A stretch of DNA of 64,000 nt from Scatomorpha sp040765295. Its GTDB lineage: Bacteria; Bacillota; Clostridia; Oscillospirales; Oscillospiraceae. Of this stretch, positions 51,505-59,716 are shown piece by piece. The stretch is taken from contig JAXGSB010000001.1 in assembly GCA_040765295.1 (NCBI GenBank), forward strand, positions 310,001 through 374,000. Reading direction: 5' to 3'. The notes beneath the pieces are model-generated. The model searched no databases. It was not told where the DNA came from and saw only the letters and a list, made by a program, of their open reading frames with translations. The translations under genes were made by a program, and so were the position numbers. Position 1 is the first letter of the stretch. Each line of letters opens with the position of its first letter.

Positions 51505-52049
51505 TCAAAAGATTCCTCTTTTGCATATTCTACGAGCGGCTTTATAGAATTTCTATCGATAAAACTGACTTTTCCGCCGTAAGTGCTGATTAGCTGATCC
51601 GCGTCCTTCGGCAAATCTTTTTCCGGCTTTCTTTCCAGATAGTTTACCAACATCCACATCATTGTCTTGTGTTTAAAGTTCATCCTGCTGTAATCCAGCA
51701 CGCCGCGCAGGAAAAAAACCTTTACTTTCTCAATGGCGGGCCCCATGGCCTTTGCAAGATCGCCGTAAAGCTTTTCCCGATTTTCCCGGTCTTCCATATC
51801 CGCTATTCCAACCATGAAAAATATATATCTCTTATCCGGATATTTTTCTATTATCGGAATCATATGCTTTGCCGCCTTTAGTTGTCCCGCGTAGACGCCT
51901 TCTCCAAAAATGATAAGATCATAATCTTCTGCCTTGTACTTATCCAGATTGTCGATATTGTCTAATTGAGAAGATAATTCCTCCTGAATCCAGCGGGCGT
52001 ACTGTTCTGTGCTGCCGTATTTCGAGCGATAAATGATTAAAGATTTCAT
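51501..52049 (-). CDS. Flavodoxin-domain protein (HemG/protoporphyrinogen-oxidase-like)
   Basis: 182 residues. The FMN phosphate loop is YRSKYGSTEQYARWI at residues about 6-20, followed by the ring-binding segment IIFGEGVYAGQLKAAKHM and a DYSRMNFKHKTMMWML segment seen in HemG-like long flavodoxins. First gene of an operon with a MarR regulator and an FMN-binding protein. ATG 52049 is chosen because it begins the canonical MKSLIIYRSKYG. Confidence 0.88.
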   Translation of the reverse strand: MKSLIIYRSKYGSTEQYARWIQEELSSQLDNIDNLDKYKAEDYDLIIFGEGVYAGQLKAAKHMIPIIEKYPDKRYIFFMVGIADMEDRENREKLYGDLAKAMGPAIEKVKVFFLRGVLDYSRMNFKHKTMMWMLVNYLERKPEKDLPKDADQLISTYGGKVSFIDRNSIKPLVEYAKEESFE

Positions 52050-52059
52050 AAGGCCTCCC

Positions 52060-52110
52060 ATATAGGTAATATATTACCTATATGATACCACAAGAGAAAA
52101 CTTAAAGCAA
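52060..52110 (-). promoter_or_regulatory. Promoter with 24-bp palindromic operator
   Basis: On the minus strand TTGCTT (52110-52105), 17-base spacer, TATCAT (52087-52082). A perfect 24-bp palindrome at 52060-52083 with half-site ATATAGGTAATA directly follows and touches the -10, a likely autorepression site for the MarR gene of this operon. Confidence 0.75.
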
Positions 52111-52178
52111 TTTATTTCTTTGATTATAGAATAAAAAATTAGTTGAGGGACCGTACCTGCCAATTTTCATTAAAAACC

Positions 52179-52214
52179 TAGGCTCACGTGCTTTAAGCGC
52201 GTGAGCCCTTTTGT
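52179..52214 (-). terminator. Terminator downstream of feo operon 1
   Basis: GGCTCACG (52181-52188) pairs with CGTGAGCC (52200-52207), with T/A-rich flanks on both sides. It is the first hairpin downstream of the DUF2325 gene on the minus strand. Confidence 0.65.
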
Positions 52215-52331
52215 ACATTGGAGGAAAGCATTAAAGATGAGAGGGTTTTAAGCTGATTATTTTCTGGGGAAGACTTAAGTATAACGCGCCAATCTTCTAG
52301 AGCGCGGCAAAAGCATTATTACGGATGAAAA

Positions 52332-52640
52332 TTATGCCTCTGCTAAACACATGTTCTTTTCTCTGCGCAGCTCCGTCAAAAGATTTTTCAAACAGCTGGC
52401 AGAGCTGGAGTGCAGCCTGCAGATTTTTGTATCACTTTGCTTTACCTCACATAGCGCCGACTGCACCATCTTGTGGGAAACGGTGTTGGTGAGTAGTATA
52501 AGAACATCAGGATTGCCTATTTTCTTCTGAAAGGTGCCGGTCATCTTGCAAAAGACCTTGGCCTTACAGTTGCATTTCTCACAGATATCCTTATATCGCC
52601 GCTCCATTCTCTCGTTCCCGCCGATTATAACTATACTCAT
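52332..52640 (-). CDS. DUF2325 protein of iron operon
   Basis: About 102 residues: SIVIIGGNERMERRYKDICE at the start and PDVLILLTNTVSHKMVQSAL, then LHSSSASCLKNLL, all typical of DUF2325. Several Cys residues (CEKCNCKAKVFC) could bind metal or sense redox state. It is the last gene of the feoA-feoA-feoB operon, where this family is frequently found. The function is unknown. Confidence 0.82.
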   Translation of the reverse strand: MSIVIIGGNERMERRYKDICEKCNCKAKVFCKMTGTFQKKIGNPDVLILLTNTVSHKMVQSALCEVKQSDTKICRLHSSSASCLKNLLTELRREKNMCLAEA

Positions 52641-52716
52641 ATACACCTGCCTTTCTTTTTAAAATATGCCCTGCCGGGATGGGGGTGATGGGGAAGCGGC
52701 AGGGCCTTGGAAGGAA

Positions 52717-52926
52717 TCAATCTTTTGTTCTGCTCTTTCCTGCTTTATGCGGCTCATTTTGCGGAGAGGTGCAGCTGTGGCCGCATGCTCCGCCGCATGT
52801 GTAGGCAGAGCAAGCCGAGCAGCCTGAGCAGATATTGCCGCTCTTCTTATCTTTTGCAAGCTTAACTATCACAAGCGCCACTATGCTTATCAATATGAGA
52901 AGCGCTATTATTGTACCCGGAGTCAT
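52717..52926 (-). CDS. FeoB-associated Cys-rich membrane protein
   Basis: 69 residues: one N-terminal membrane helix (GTIIALLILISIVALVIVKL) and a cytoplasmic tail with repeated cysteines (CSGCSACSAYTCGGACGHSC). This is the small protein commonly encoded next to FeoB, perhaps analogous to FeoC or an iron relay. It follows feoB by 14 bases in the same operon. ATG preceded by GGAGGTATAAG. Confidence 0.85.
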   Translation of the reverse strand: MTPGTIIALLILISIVALVIVKLAKDKKSGNICSGCSACSAYTCGGACGHSCTSPQNEPHKAGKSRTKD

Positions 52927-52940
52927 CTTATACCTCCGTT

Positions 52941-55448
52941 TTAAGCCTTGCTTTCGGCAAGTCTTTCCTGCTCGTGTTTTTTCTCAGGTCTGAAGAGCAT
53001 GTAGAGTATCAGAACAAGGAGAACTATTGATACTATAAGCTCTATAATGTGTACATCACCCATAAAAGCCGAGCCCAGCTGATAGACGATCATTGAGATT
53101 GCATAGGCAAAGCCTGTTTGATAGGCTATGGCAAACCAAGTCCAACGAGAATTGTTCATTTCGCGCTTTATTGCGCCGATTGCGGCAAAGCAGGGCGCGT
53201 TGAGCAGGTTGAACACCAGGAAAGAAAAGCCTGCAATAACAGAGAAGGAAGCGCGCAGCGTCTCGTATAGATTGCCCTCGGCGGAGTAGAGTATGCCCAT
53301 TGTGCCTACAATGTTCTCTTTGGCAACCAGTCCGGTTATGGCGGCAACGGCTGCCTGCCAGTTTCCGAATCCCAGGGGCTTCAATAAAACTGCAAATACT
53401 CCGCCCAAGGATGCCAGCATTGACATTCCGAGCTCGTCTTCCTCAAGCATTCTGAAAGCGCCGTCCTGAATGCCGAAGAAGCTTGTGAACCAAATAAATA
53501 TTGTAGAGAGCAGAATGATGGTTCCCGCTTTCTTAATGAAGCTCCAGCCTCTCTCCCACATGCTGCGAAGCATATTTAAGAGAGTCGGCATTCTGTAGGG
53601 GGGAAGTTCCATGACGAACGGGTCGCTGTCGCCCGAGAACATCTTTGTCTTTTTCAGCATAATGCCCGATACTACGACCGCCGCCATTCCTATGAAATAG
53701 GATAAAGAGGCGATGTGGGGCGAGTTGCCGAATATAGCTCCCGCCATCATGCCGATGAAGGGAATCTTGGCGCCGCAGGGTATGAAGCTTGTGGTTATTA
53801 TCGTCATGCGTCTGTCTTTTTCGTTCTTGATCGTGCGGGATGCCATGATTCCGGGAACGGAGCAGCCTGTGCCCACAAGCATGGGTATAAACGACTTGCC
53901 CGAAAGACCGAATTTGCGGAAAATTCTGTCGAGTATGAAGGCGATTCTGGCCATATAACCCGAAGCCTCAAGGAAGGCAAGCATAAAGAAGAGAACCAGC
54001 ATCTGGGGGACAAAGCCCAAAACAGCGCCGAGACCCGCTATAATACCGTCCATTATAAGTCCGTTCAGCCAGGGAGCCACATCCATAGCCTCGAGCGCAC
54101 CGCCTAAAAGCACGGGAATACCGGGTACCCAAATTCCATAGGCAGAGGTGTCGGGCGCACCGATGTTCTCCTTGAGCTCTGTGGACTTGAAGGCCTCAAC
54201 TGCCCCAAGCAGTTCTTCCTTTCCGACATCGGAAATTTCTTCCGTTGCGAGAGTGTCTTCGTCCTCGACCTCATAGCTCACACTTGCGTCTTCCGGTGTG
54301 GCCGCCATGAGCGCTTCAAGCGCCGCGAGCGCGTTTTCTTCGCTGAAATCTTCCGATTCCATGTCAAGAGCTTCGCCTATCTCTTCACTGCCGTAGGCCT
54401 CATTAAAGGCCTCTATAATCAAATCGCTGTCGCCGTAGGCATCGGCCGCTTCTTCATATTGAGCCGTTCCGATGCCGAAGAGGTGCCAGCCGTCTCCGAA
54501 AACGCCGTCGTTGGCCCAGTCTGTAAGCATGCTGCCAAAGGGACCCATAGCTATCCAATAGACCAAGTAGATGACAGCCACAAAGATAGGCAGCGCTAAA
54601 ATTCTGTTGGTGACAACCTTGTCAATTTTATCCGAGGTGGAAAGAGAGGCTTTCTTTTCTCTTTTCAAAACAACATCGACCAGCTTTTTGATGTAGGCGT
54701 AGCGCTCGACGGTGATTATGGACTCGGAATCGTTGTCATATTCCTTTTCCACTGCCACAATGTCCTCTTCAATCTCGCGGAGCTTTGAGGGAAGGAGCTT
54801 CAGGCTTTCGGCTATCTTTTCGTCGCGTTCGAAGAGCTTTACTGCATAAAAGCGGGTGAACTTTTGCTCGCCGTTTTCTAAAAGACCTGCCGAATCCTCA
54901 ATATGCGCCAGCGCGTGCTCGACAGAGCCTGTATATCTGAATTCACATACACTCGCCTCATTTTTCTTTGCAGCTTTAACGGCGGTTTCTATAAGCTCTT
55001 TTATGCCTCTGCTTTTAAGTGCGGAGATCGGAACCGCGGGTACTCCCAAAAGCTCGCCGAGAGCCTTTGTGTCCAGCTTGTCGCCGCTTTTTTCCACCAT
55101 ATCCATCATATTTATGGCCAAGACTACGGGGATGCCGAGCTCTAAAAGCTGAGTTGTAAGATAGAGGTTGCGTTCTAAGTTGCTGCCGTCAATGATATTG
55201 ATGATGGCCTCAGGTTTTTCCTCTATTAAAAATTTTCTGGCGATTAATTCCTCGGGCGAGTATGGGGAGAGCGAGTAAATGCCGGGCAGGTCGCAGATTG
55301 TCACATCCTCGTGTCCGCGGAGTCTGCCCTCCTTCTTTTCAACAGTGACCCCAGGCCAGTTACCGACAAATTGGCGCGAACCTGTCAGCTCGTTGAAAAG
55401 AGTGGTCTTTCCGCTGTTCGGATTGCCCGCAAGCGCAATTTTAAGCAT
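52941..55448 (-). CDS. feoB: Ferrous iron transporter FeoB (long form)
   Basis: 835 residues. The cytoplasmic G domain has G1 GNPNSGKTTLFNEL, G3 DLPGIYSLSPYS and G4 NMMD, followed by the Gate domains (FVPQMLVLFFMLAFLEASGY; GTGCSVPGIMASRT; FIPCGAKIPFIGMMAGA). It imports Fe(II). Between the first and second Gate helices (residues about 320-440) there is an acidic insertion of roughly 100 residues (DGDSDLIIEAFNEAYGSEE-like, Glu/Asp/Ala-rich), which makes the protein longer than most FeoBs. ATG 55448 has AAAGGAATG upstream. Confidence 0.95.
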   Translation of the reverse strand: MLKIALAGNPNSGKTTLFNELTGSRQFVGNWPGVTVEKKEGRLRGHEDVTICDLPGIYSLSPYSPEELIARKFLIEEKPEAIINIIDGSNLERNLYLTTQLLELGIPVVLAINMMDMVEKSGDKLDTKALGELLGVPAVPISALKSRGIKELIETAVKAAKKNEASVCEFRYTGSVEHALAHIEDSAGLLENGEQKFTRFYAVKLFERDEKIAESLKLLPSKLREIEEDIVAVEKEYDNDSESIITVERYAYIKKLVDVVLKREKKASLSTSDKIDKVVTNRILALPIFVAVIYLVYWIAMGPFGSMLTDWANDGVFGDGWHLFGIGTAQYEEAADAYGDSDLIIEAFNEAYGSEEIGEALDMESEDFSEENALAALEALMAATPEDASVSYEVEDEDTLATEEISDVGKEELLGAVEAFKSTELKENIGAPDTSAYGIWVPGIPVLLGGALEAMDVAPWLNGLIMDGIIAGLGAVLGFVPQMLVLFFMLAFLEASGYMARIAFILDRIFRKFGLSGKSFIPMLVGTGCSVPGIMASRTIKNEKDRRMTIITTSFIPCGAKIPFIGMMAGAIFGNSPHIASLSYFIGMAAVVVSGIMLKKTKMFSGDSDPFVMELPPYRMPTLLNMLRSMWERGWSFIKKAGTIILLSTIFIWFTSFFGIQDGAFRMLEEDELGMSMLASLGGVFAVLLKPLGFGNWQAAVAAITGLVAKENIVGTMGILYSAEGNLYETLRASFSVIAGFSFLVFNLLNAPCFAAIGAIKREMNNSRWTWFAIAYQTGFAYAISMIVYQLGSAFMGDVHIIELIVSIVLLVLILYMLFRPEKKHEQERLAESKA

Positions 55449-55461
55449 GCTATCATTCCTT

Positions 55462-55683
55462 TCATTCAATCTCAATCATTTCAGCGTCTGCTTTTCTGAG
55501 AGAAAGCTCATAGCCTTTCACGGTTATTTCAATCGGGTCTCCCAATGGTGCAAACTTTCTAACATAAATCTCCACTCCGGGGATTATGCCCATGTCCATA
55601 TAGCGCCTCTTGAGAACACCTTCTCCATGCAGCTTTTTAACTATATAGCTTTCTTTTACCTTCGCATCTTTCAGAGTTTTCAT
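55462..55683 (-). CDS. feoA: FeoA-domain protein, second of operon 1
   Basis: 73 residues of SH3-like FeoA fold: GEGVLKRRYMDMGIIPGVEI and PIEITVKGYELSLRKADAEM. It is the cytoplasmic partner of FeoB. It lies 12 bases after the first feoA and 13 before feoB. Confidence 0.92.
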   Translation of the reverse strand: MKTLKDAKVKESYIVKKLHGEGVLKRRYMDMGIIPGVEIYVRKFAPLGDPIEITVKGYELSLRKADAEMIEIE

Positions 55684-55695
55684 GTCTTATCCTCC

Positions 55696-55917
55696 TTATT
55701 TCCATTCCATCATGATTTTAGAACCTGCCTGAGAGCCAATGGCAAAGCGTATCCCCTTTACGCTTACCACTATGTTTTCGTCAGACTTGCAGATGACGGT
55801 GACTTCTTCACCGGGCTCAAAGCCCAAGTCATAGAAGCGCTGCCTGTCTTTGGCATTTCCGCGTACCTGCAGGATACGCCCGGTATCCGATTCTTTTAAA
55901 AAACTGAGCGGTATCAA
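55696..55917 (-). CDS. feoA: FeoA-domain protein, first of operon 1
   Basis: 73 residues: GRILQVRGNAKDRQRFYDLG, FEPGEEVTVICKSDENIVVS and GIRFAIGSQAGSKIMM, a complete FeoA. The start is TTG at 55917 with GGGGGAA upstream. Its promoter and first 20-25 codons have a diverged duplicate at 61265-61450 in front of the second iron operon. Confidence 0.9.
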   Translation of the reverse strand: MIPLSFLKESDTGRILQVRGNAKDRQRFYDLGFEPGEEVTVICKSDENIVVSVKGIRFAIGSQAGSKIMMEWK

Positions 55918-55976
55918 TTAAATTCCCCCATCCTAAAACAGATTGCCGTCTGCTTTACCGACTTTGATTTCAATAA

Positions 55977-56037
55977 GTTAGTCTAAGCTAACCGTTGCCG
56001 GTGATTTAGTTATACTACGCTAACCAAATTTTGTCAA
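55977..56037 (-). promoter_or_regulatory. Iron-regulated promoter of feo operon 1 with two DtxR-like boxes
   Basis: On the minus strand TTGACA (56037-56032), 17-base spacer, TATAAC (56014-56009). Box 1 GTTAGCGTAGTATAAC (56024-56009) covers the spacer and -10; box 2 GTTAGCTTAGACTAAC (55992-55977) lies downstream. Both match the DtxR/IdeR pattern TTAGGTTAGSCTAACCTAA. Confidence 0.85.
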
Positions 56038-56075
56038 GCTTTATTTTGCCGCATTTTTAATTATTTTTTATATGA

Positions 56076-56102
56076 AAAAAGGGCTCAATCGAGCCCTTAA
56101 AT
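56076..56102 (-). terminator. Terminator of iron operon 2, separated from it by IS200
   Basis: AAGGGCTC (56079-56086) and GAGCCCTT (56091-56098) with loop AATC; on the minus strand it ends in TTTTTTCATA. The nearest minus-strand gene upstream is the Cys-rich peptide at 56930, so the IS200/IS605 element now lies between gene and terminator. Confidence 0.7.
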
Positions 56103-56228
56103 AAGTTATAGATATTGCATCGCTTACAATCATCCGACCTGCTGCCGCAAATCCCTCAGGCGCTGTACGCCATATCGCCTATAAATCCTTATGAATTATG
56201 AATAAGGAAGTCTTCCTCCTCATCTTTG

Positions 56229-56975
56229 CACGAGGCAAGCTCACTCTTTACACAAAGAGAGCTTGCATTTTTGTACAGCAAAACCACACGCTAGGCGTGT
56301 GGTTCAAGAGAGCTTAAGCGAAGAGGTAGAAAAGAAGACTCCTTTTGCATAGAATAAAAGTGCGGTCAGCCAACTGCACAGAAAATGCAAAAGGAGGGCA
56401 TTCATAATGAGTATGAATGACATAAATAGTTTATCTCACACGAAATGGAATTGCAAATATCATATAGTATTTGCTCCAAAATATCGTAGGAAGGTATTTT
56501 ACGGAGAAAAGAAAGCGGAAGTAGGAAGGATACTCAGGCAACTATGTGAGTGGAAAGGAGTAAAAATAATAGAAGCAGAGTGTTGTGTCGACCACATACA
56601 TATGTTGCTAGAAATTCCTCCTAAAATGTCAATATCGAGCTTCATGGGATATCTAAAAGGAAAAAGCGCAACAATGCTGTATGAGCAATTCGGCGAGCTG
56701 AAATACAAGTACAGAAATCGAGAGTTCTGGTGTAAGGGATACTATGTTGACACAGCAGGGAAAAACACGAGCCGAATTGCAGAGTATATCAAGAATCAGC
56801 TTAAAGAGGATAAACTTGGAGAACAGTTAACAATACCGTCAGCTGGCCCTTTTAAGGGCAGCAAGTAGCAATCCTTAAGCAGTTGGCAGACCGTATTATG
56901 CGTTTGACGCATACGCTAAGAACATAGGGCTATGCCCGCATGTGAAAAACCACCCGCTTGGCGGGTGGATGTTTA
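56229..56975 (+). mobile_element. IS200/IS605-family element (tnpA only)
   Basis: One tnpA gene is flanked by subterminal hairpins: ACCACACGCTAGGCGTGTGGT at 56283-56303 on the left (and a GCAAGCTC...GAGCTTGC hairpin at 56231-56262), and CCACCCGCTTGGCGGGTGG at 56949-56967 on the right. These imperfect palindromes are the usual ends of single-strand HUH transposons. No tnpB is present. The exact ends cannot be fixed without an empty site. Confidence 0.75.
56407..56868 (+). CDS. tnpA: IS200/IS605-family transposase TnpA
   Basis: 153 residues of Y1 transposase: KYHIVFAPKYRRKVFYGE, the HUH metal-binding motif in CVDHIHMLLEIPPK, and the catalytic Tyr helix RIAEYIKNQ. It cuts and joins single-stranded ends through a phosphotyrosine. 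AAGGAGGGC precedes the ATG. Complete and possibly active. Confidence 0.93.
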   Translation: MSMNDINSLSHTKWNCKYHIVFAPKYRRKVFYGEKKAEVGRILRQLCEWKGVKIIEAECCVDHIHMLLEIPPKMSISSFMGYLKGKSATMLYEQFGELKYKYRNREFWCKGYYVDTAGKNTSRIAEYIKNQLKEDKLGEQLTIPSAGPFKGSK

Positions 56976-57115
56976 TTCTTCGATGGGCAGTTACTGCAAT
57001 CCCCTCCACAGGCGAGAATAGAACCCTTCTTTTTTTTCTTAATATATATGCCTCTCACTGCGAAGAATAACACCGGTAGAAGCAGCAATATAGCGAAAAT
57101 TAAATCTTTATTCAT
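56930..57115 (-). CDS. FeoB-associated Cys-rich peptide with IS-derived C-terminus
   Basis: 61 residues: one membrane helix (KDLIFAILLLLPVLFFAVRG), a basic stop-transfer stretch (YIKKKKKGS) and the motif CGGDCSNCPSK. The last 17 residues (NKHPPAKRVVFHMRA) are encoded by the right-end hairpin of the IS200 element and carry no family features, so the insertion has replaced the natural end. Last gene of iron operon 2, 7 bases after feoB. Confidence 0.75.
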   Translation of the reverse strand: MNKDLIFAILLLLPVLFFAVRGIYIKKKKKGSILACGGDCSNCPSKNKHPPAKRVVFHMRA

Positions 57116-57122
57116 AGCGAAG

Positions 57123-58889
57123 CTAAGCTATAACAAGTCTGACCATGTGGTTTATCAGACCTCCGACGAGAATGGCATTTACTGTAGTTAAAACAAAAAT
57201 GCCTATCGCTGTTCTTGCGTTAAATTCTTCAGCTATAATTCCCATTACAGAGAGACAAGGTATATATAAGAGCGAAACCACAGCGCCTACAAACATCTGT
57301 AAGGGCGATAGATTCAAGGCAAGCAGCGGAGCTACGCTCATTTCTCTCCTTATTACACCCAACAAGAGAGAGAGAGACGCCTCTTTAGGGAGGCCCAGCC
57401 AGCCGGAAACTATCGGCTCTACCAACACTGAGACTTTCTCCATAAATCCTGTCTCCGTCACGAGCGCAGCAAAGACCACTGCAATCAGCATCGGGCCTTC
57501 CGCTTCCAGAATAAACTGTTTTACTCTGACCAAGAACTTTCTTGTAAAGGAACTTCTCTCCGGGGGAAGCAAATATGGAATCTCCATTATCATAGGACTT
57601 ACAGTACCCGATACAAGTTTACCGGTCACAAGCGACGAAATCACAAACATTAAAAGTCCGACCAAGACTAAGAGCAGGAGCATAAAATATGAATAGTCGC
57701 CTACAAGGGTTATAAGTGCTCCTATCTGTGAAATGCAAGGAATCGAGAAGCACAAGGCGGCGGTGACGACCAGCCTCTCCTTTTTCGTGCTTGCTGTCCT
57801 TGTGCCTATAATCGCCGGGACCGTACAGCCGAAACCGAGCATAATATTTATAAGAGAGCCGCCTTGTATACCTATTTTACTCATAAGGCTGTCGCTTAAA
57901 ACTGCTATTCGCGGCAATATGCCCGAGTCTTCCAAAAATGTAAATACCAACTGAAAGATAATGACATAAGGCATTACAAGCGCTATGATCCATTCGAATC
58001 CTATTCTGAATATTCCGTATTCTCCTATCAATACACCTTTTAGAATATCCGGTATATCAAGCGGCATAATCAAAGACTCAAAGAACGGAACAATCAAATC
58101 ATTTACAAGCGGAAGCAACAGCACCGCTCTCAGAACCTTGCCGAGCCCTACGACTACCCCTATAGTTGCAATTAAAATCAAAACAGTGAGCAATACCCCA
58201 GGCCAGGGCTTTAAAAGTGCATCGCCGAATTTATCTATCTTACTCAGGTCTTTTTGGGAATACTTCACCGCTCCGTTCTTTATCTTCTCGGCTCTCGCCC
58301 AAAGTTCCTCCGTTTTGAGATTTTTATCTATTTTTTCTCTATTTTGATCAGGACTTTCAACTGTTTTCGCGACTATCCTTTCGAGCTTATCAAAACCCTC
58401 GCCTTTTACCGCAACAGTCGGTATTATAGGCACACCAAGTTCCTTTTCCATATATTCTATATCGAAGCTTCTGCCCTGCCGCCTTGCAACGTCAACCAGA
58501 TTGAGTGCCGCTACTACGGGGACATCTCTTTTCAGTATTTCCAGAAGCAGCTTTATAGAACCCTGTAGGTCTGCCGCATGCATCACAAACAGCACCAATT
58601 CCGGTTTTTTCTCTAAAAAGTTCACCGCTATTTTTTCGGCATCATTTGTAGCTTCCAGACTGTAGGTTCCCGGCACGTCTATGAGAATGTGCTTTTTTTC
58701 GCCTATATAGTAATCTCCTTTTGTAAATGAAACAGTTGTGCCCGAATAGTTGGCGCTGTTTACATGGACATTAGTGAGCTTTGAAAAAATGACGCTCTTT
58801 CCAACATTGGGAGAGCCCATAAGCAGTATCGTAGGGTTTTCAGCAACCAAACTCTCCAGCTTTTCATCTCTTTTTAATTTTTTTGCCAC
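57123..58889 (-). CDS. feoB: Second FeoB-type ferrous iron transporter (short form)
   Basis: 588 residues, shorter than the FeoB at 52941. G1 GSPNVGKSVIFSKL, G3 IDVPGTYSLEATND and a G4 variant NLVD precede the Gate domain (ILPRIAVLSDSLMSKIGIQG; FGCTVPAIIGTRTASTKKER; SIPCISQIGALITLVG). The cysteine-bearing pore motifs differ from the longer paralogue, so ion preference may differ. GTG start at 58889, one base after the feoA stop, with AGGAGG upstream. Part of the operon with PssA, YbhN-like and methyltransferase genes. Confidence 0.9.
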   Translation of the reverse strand: MAKKLKRDEKLESLVAENPTILLMGSPNVGKSVIFSKLTNVHVNSANYSGTTVSFTKGDYYIGEKKHILIDVPGTYSLEATNDAEKIAVNFLEKKPELVLFVMHAADLQGSIKLLLEILKRDVPVVAALNLVDVARRQGRSFDIEYMEKELGVPIIPTVAVKGEGFDKLERIVAKTVESPDQNREKIDKNLKTEELWARAEKIKNGAVKYSQKDLSKIDKFGDALLKPWPGVLLTVLILIATIGVVVGLGKVLRAVLLLPLVNDLIVPFFESLIMPLDIPDILKGVLIGEYGIFRIGFEWIIALVMPYVIIFQLVFTFLEDSGILPRIAVLSDSLMSKIGIQGGSLINIMLGFGCTVPAIIGTRTASTKKERLVVTAALCFSIPCISQIGALITLVGDYSYFMLLLLVLVGLLMFVISSLVTGKLVSGTVSPMIMEIPYLLPPERSSFTRKFLVRVKQFILEAEGPMLIAVVFAALVTETGFMEKVSVLVEPIVSGWLGLPKEASLSLLLGVIRREMSVAPLLALNLSPLQMFVGAVVSLLYIPCLSVMGIIAEEFNARTAIGIFVLTTVNAILVGGLINHMVRLVIA

Positions 58890-58890
58890 T

Positions 58891-59106
58891 TTAAACCTCC
58901 TCCACCATTACCGATAAAGATATTTTTTTGCCTATAGCTATGCTCCTCGTACCGAGCTTGATATAAACCGGGCCACCCATTCCGTATGTGCGCTCTTTTC
59001 TAACGACAGATCCGGGTATTATGCCTATGGTTGCGAGCATGCCTGCAGTAGGAATCTTTTCGATTTTGTAATCTTTCTTATCCTCTACCTCGTATAAGTT
59101 TTTCAT
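58891..59106 (-). CDS. feoA: FeoA-domain protein of iron operon 2
   Basis: About 71 residues: KIPTAGMLATIGIIPGSVVR and GPVYIKLGTRSIAIGKKISL, an FeoA SH3-like domain. ATG 59106 has AGGAGG 10 bases upstream; the TTG at 59115 would overlap the ribosome binding site. It lies between pssA (stop at 59108) and feoB. Confidence 0.9.
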   Translation of the reverse strand: MKNLYEVEDKKDYKIEKIPTAGMLATIGIIPGSVVRKERTYGMGGPVYIKLGTRSIAIGKKISLSVMVEEV

Positions 59107-59107
59107 C

Positions 59108-59716
59108 CTAATCAATCCTCCTTTTGTATCCTATTTTTCTGAGTGTAAAATTTCCCAACATTAACAAACTCAAAACTATAATAATAATCCCGTCTTCAAG
59201 CAAAGTCACTTCTCTCGACAGGAGATAGTCGGATATAAACTTAAGCGACAGCACAGTCCCCGCCACAGTAGTTGGAAGACCTTTTATTGTGCCGTCCGCC
59301 GCATCTATCACATTAAATCTAGCTAATCTCAGCGCAGCGGAAATAAGATAAAATGCTCCGCTTATCAGCAAAAACGAAGTGAAAACAGCCATATGCTTAC
59401 TCACAAAAATTGCAGCCGGCGCAAGTCCAAAGCTCAGCACATCAGCCAGCGAGTCGAACTCTTTTCCAAATTCGCTGCACTCGTTTCTCTTCCTCGCTAC
59501 ATATCCGTCGAAAAAATCGCATATCGCCGCGAGCAGAATGAACACGGCGGAGCATATATGCCTCTCGTTATTTGTTTTATATAGAAAAACAATTGCCATA
59601 AAGCCGAATACGAGATTTGAAACCGTAAAAAAATTTGCCACGGTGAAATAATTTGTAACGCAGTGAGGGGACTTTTCCTTTTTTTCTTTGTACTTCAATT
59701 CGTACATCTCTTCCAT
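59108..59716 (-). CDS. pssA: CDP-diacylglycerol-serine O-phosphatidyltransferase
   Basis: 202 residues, about six helices. The CDP-alcohol phosphotransferase signature is complete: DGYVARKRNECSEFGKEFDS followed by LAD (D-G-x2-A-R-x8-G-x3-D-x3-D). PssA of this class makes phosphatidylserine from CDP-diacylglycerol and serine in the membrane. No phosphatidylserine decarboxylase gene is adjacent. It overlaps the YbhN-like gene by 22 bases, so the lipid gene is firmly within the iron-regulated operon, an unexpected place. Confidence 0.9.
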   Translation of the reverse strand: MEEMYELKYKEKKEKSPHCVTNYFTVANFFTVSNLVFGFMAIVFLYKTNNERHICSAVFILLAAICDFFDGYVARKRNECSEFGKEFDSLADVLSFGLAPAAIFVSKHMAVFTSFLLISGAFYLISAALRLARFNVIDAADGTIKGLPTTVAGTVLSLKFISDYLLSREVTLLEDGIIIIVLSLLMLGNFTLRKIGYKRRID

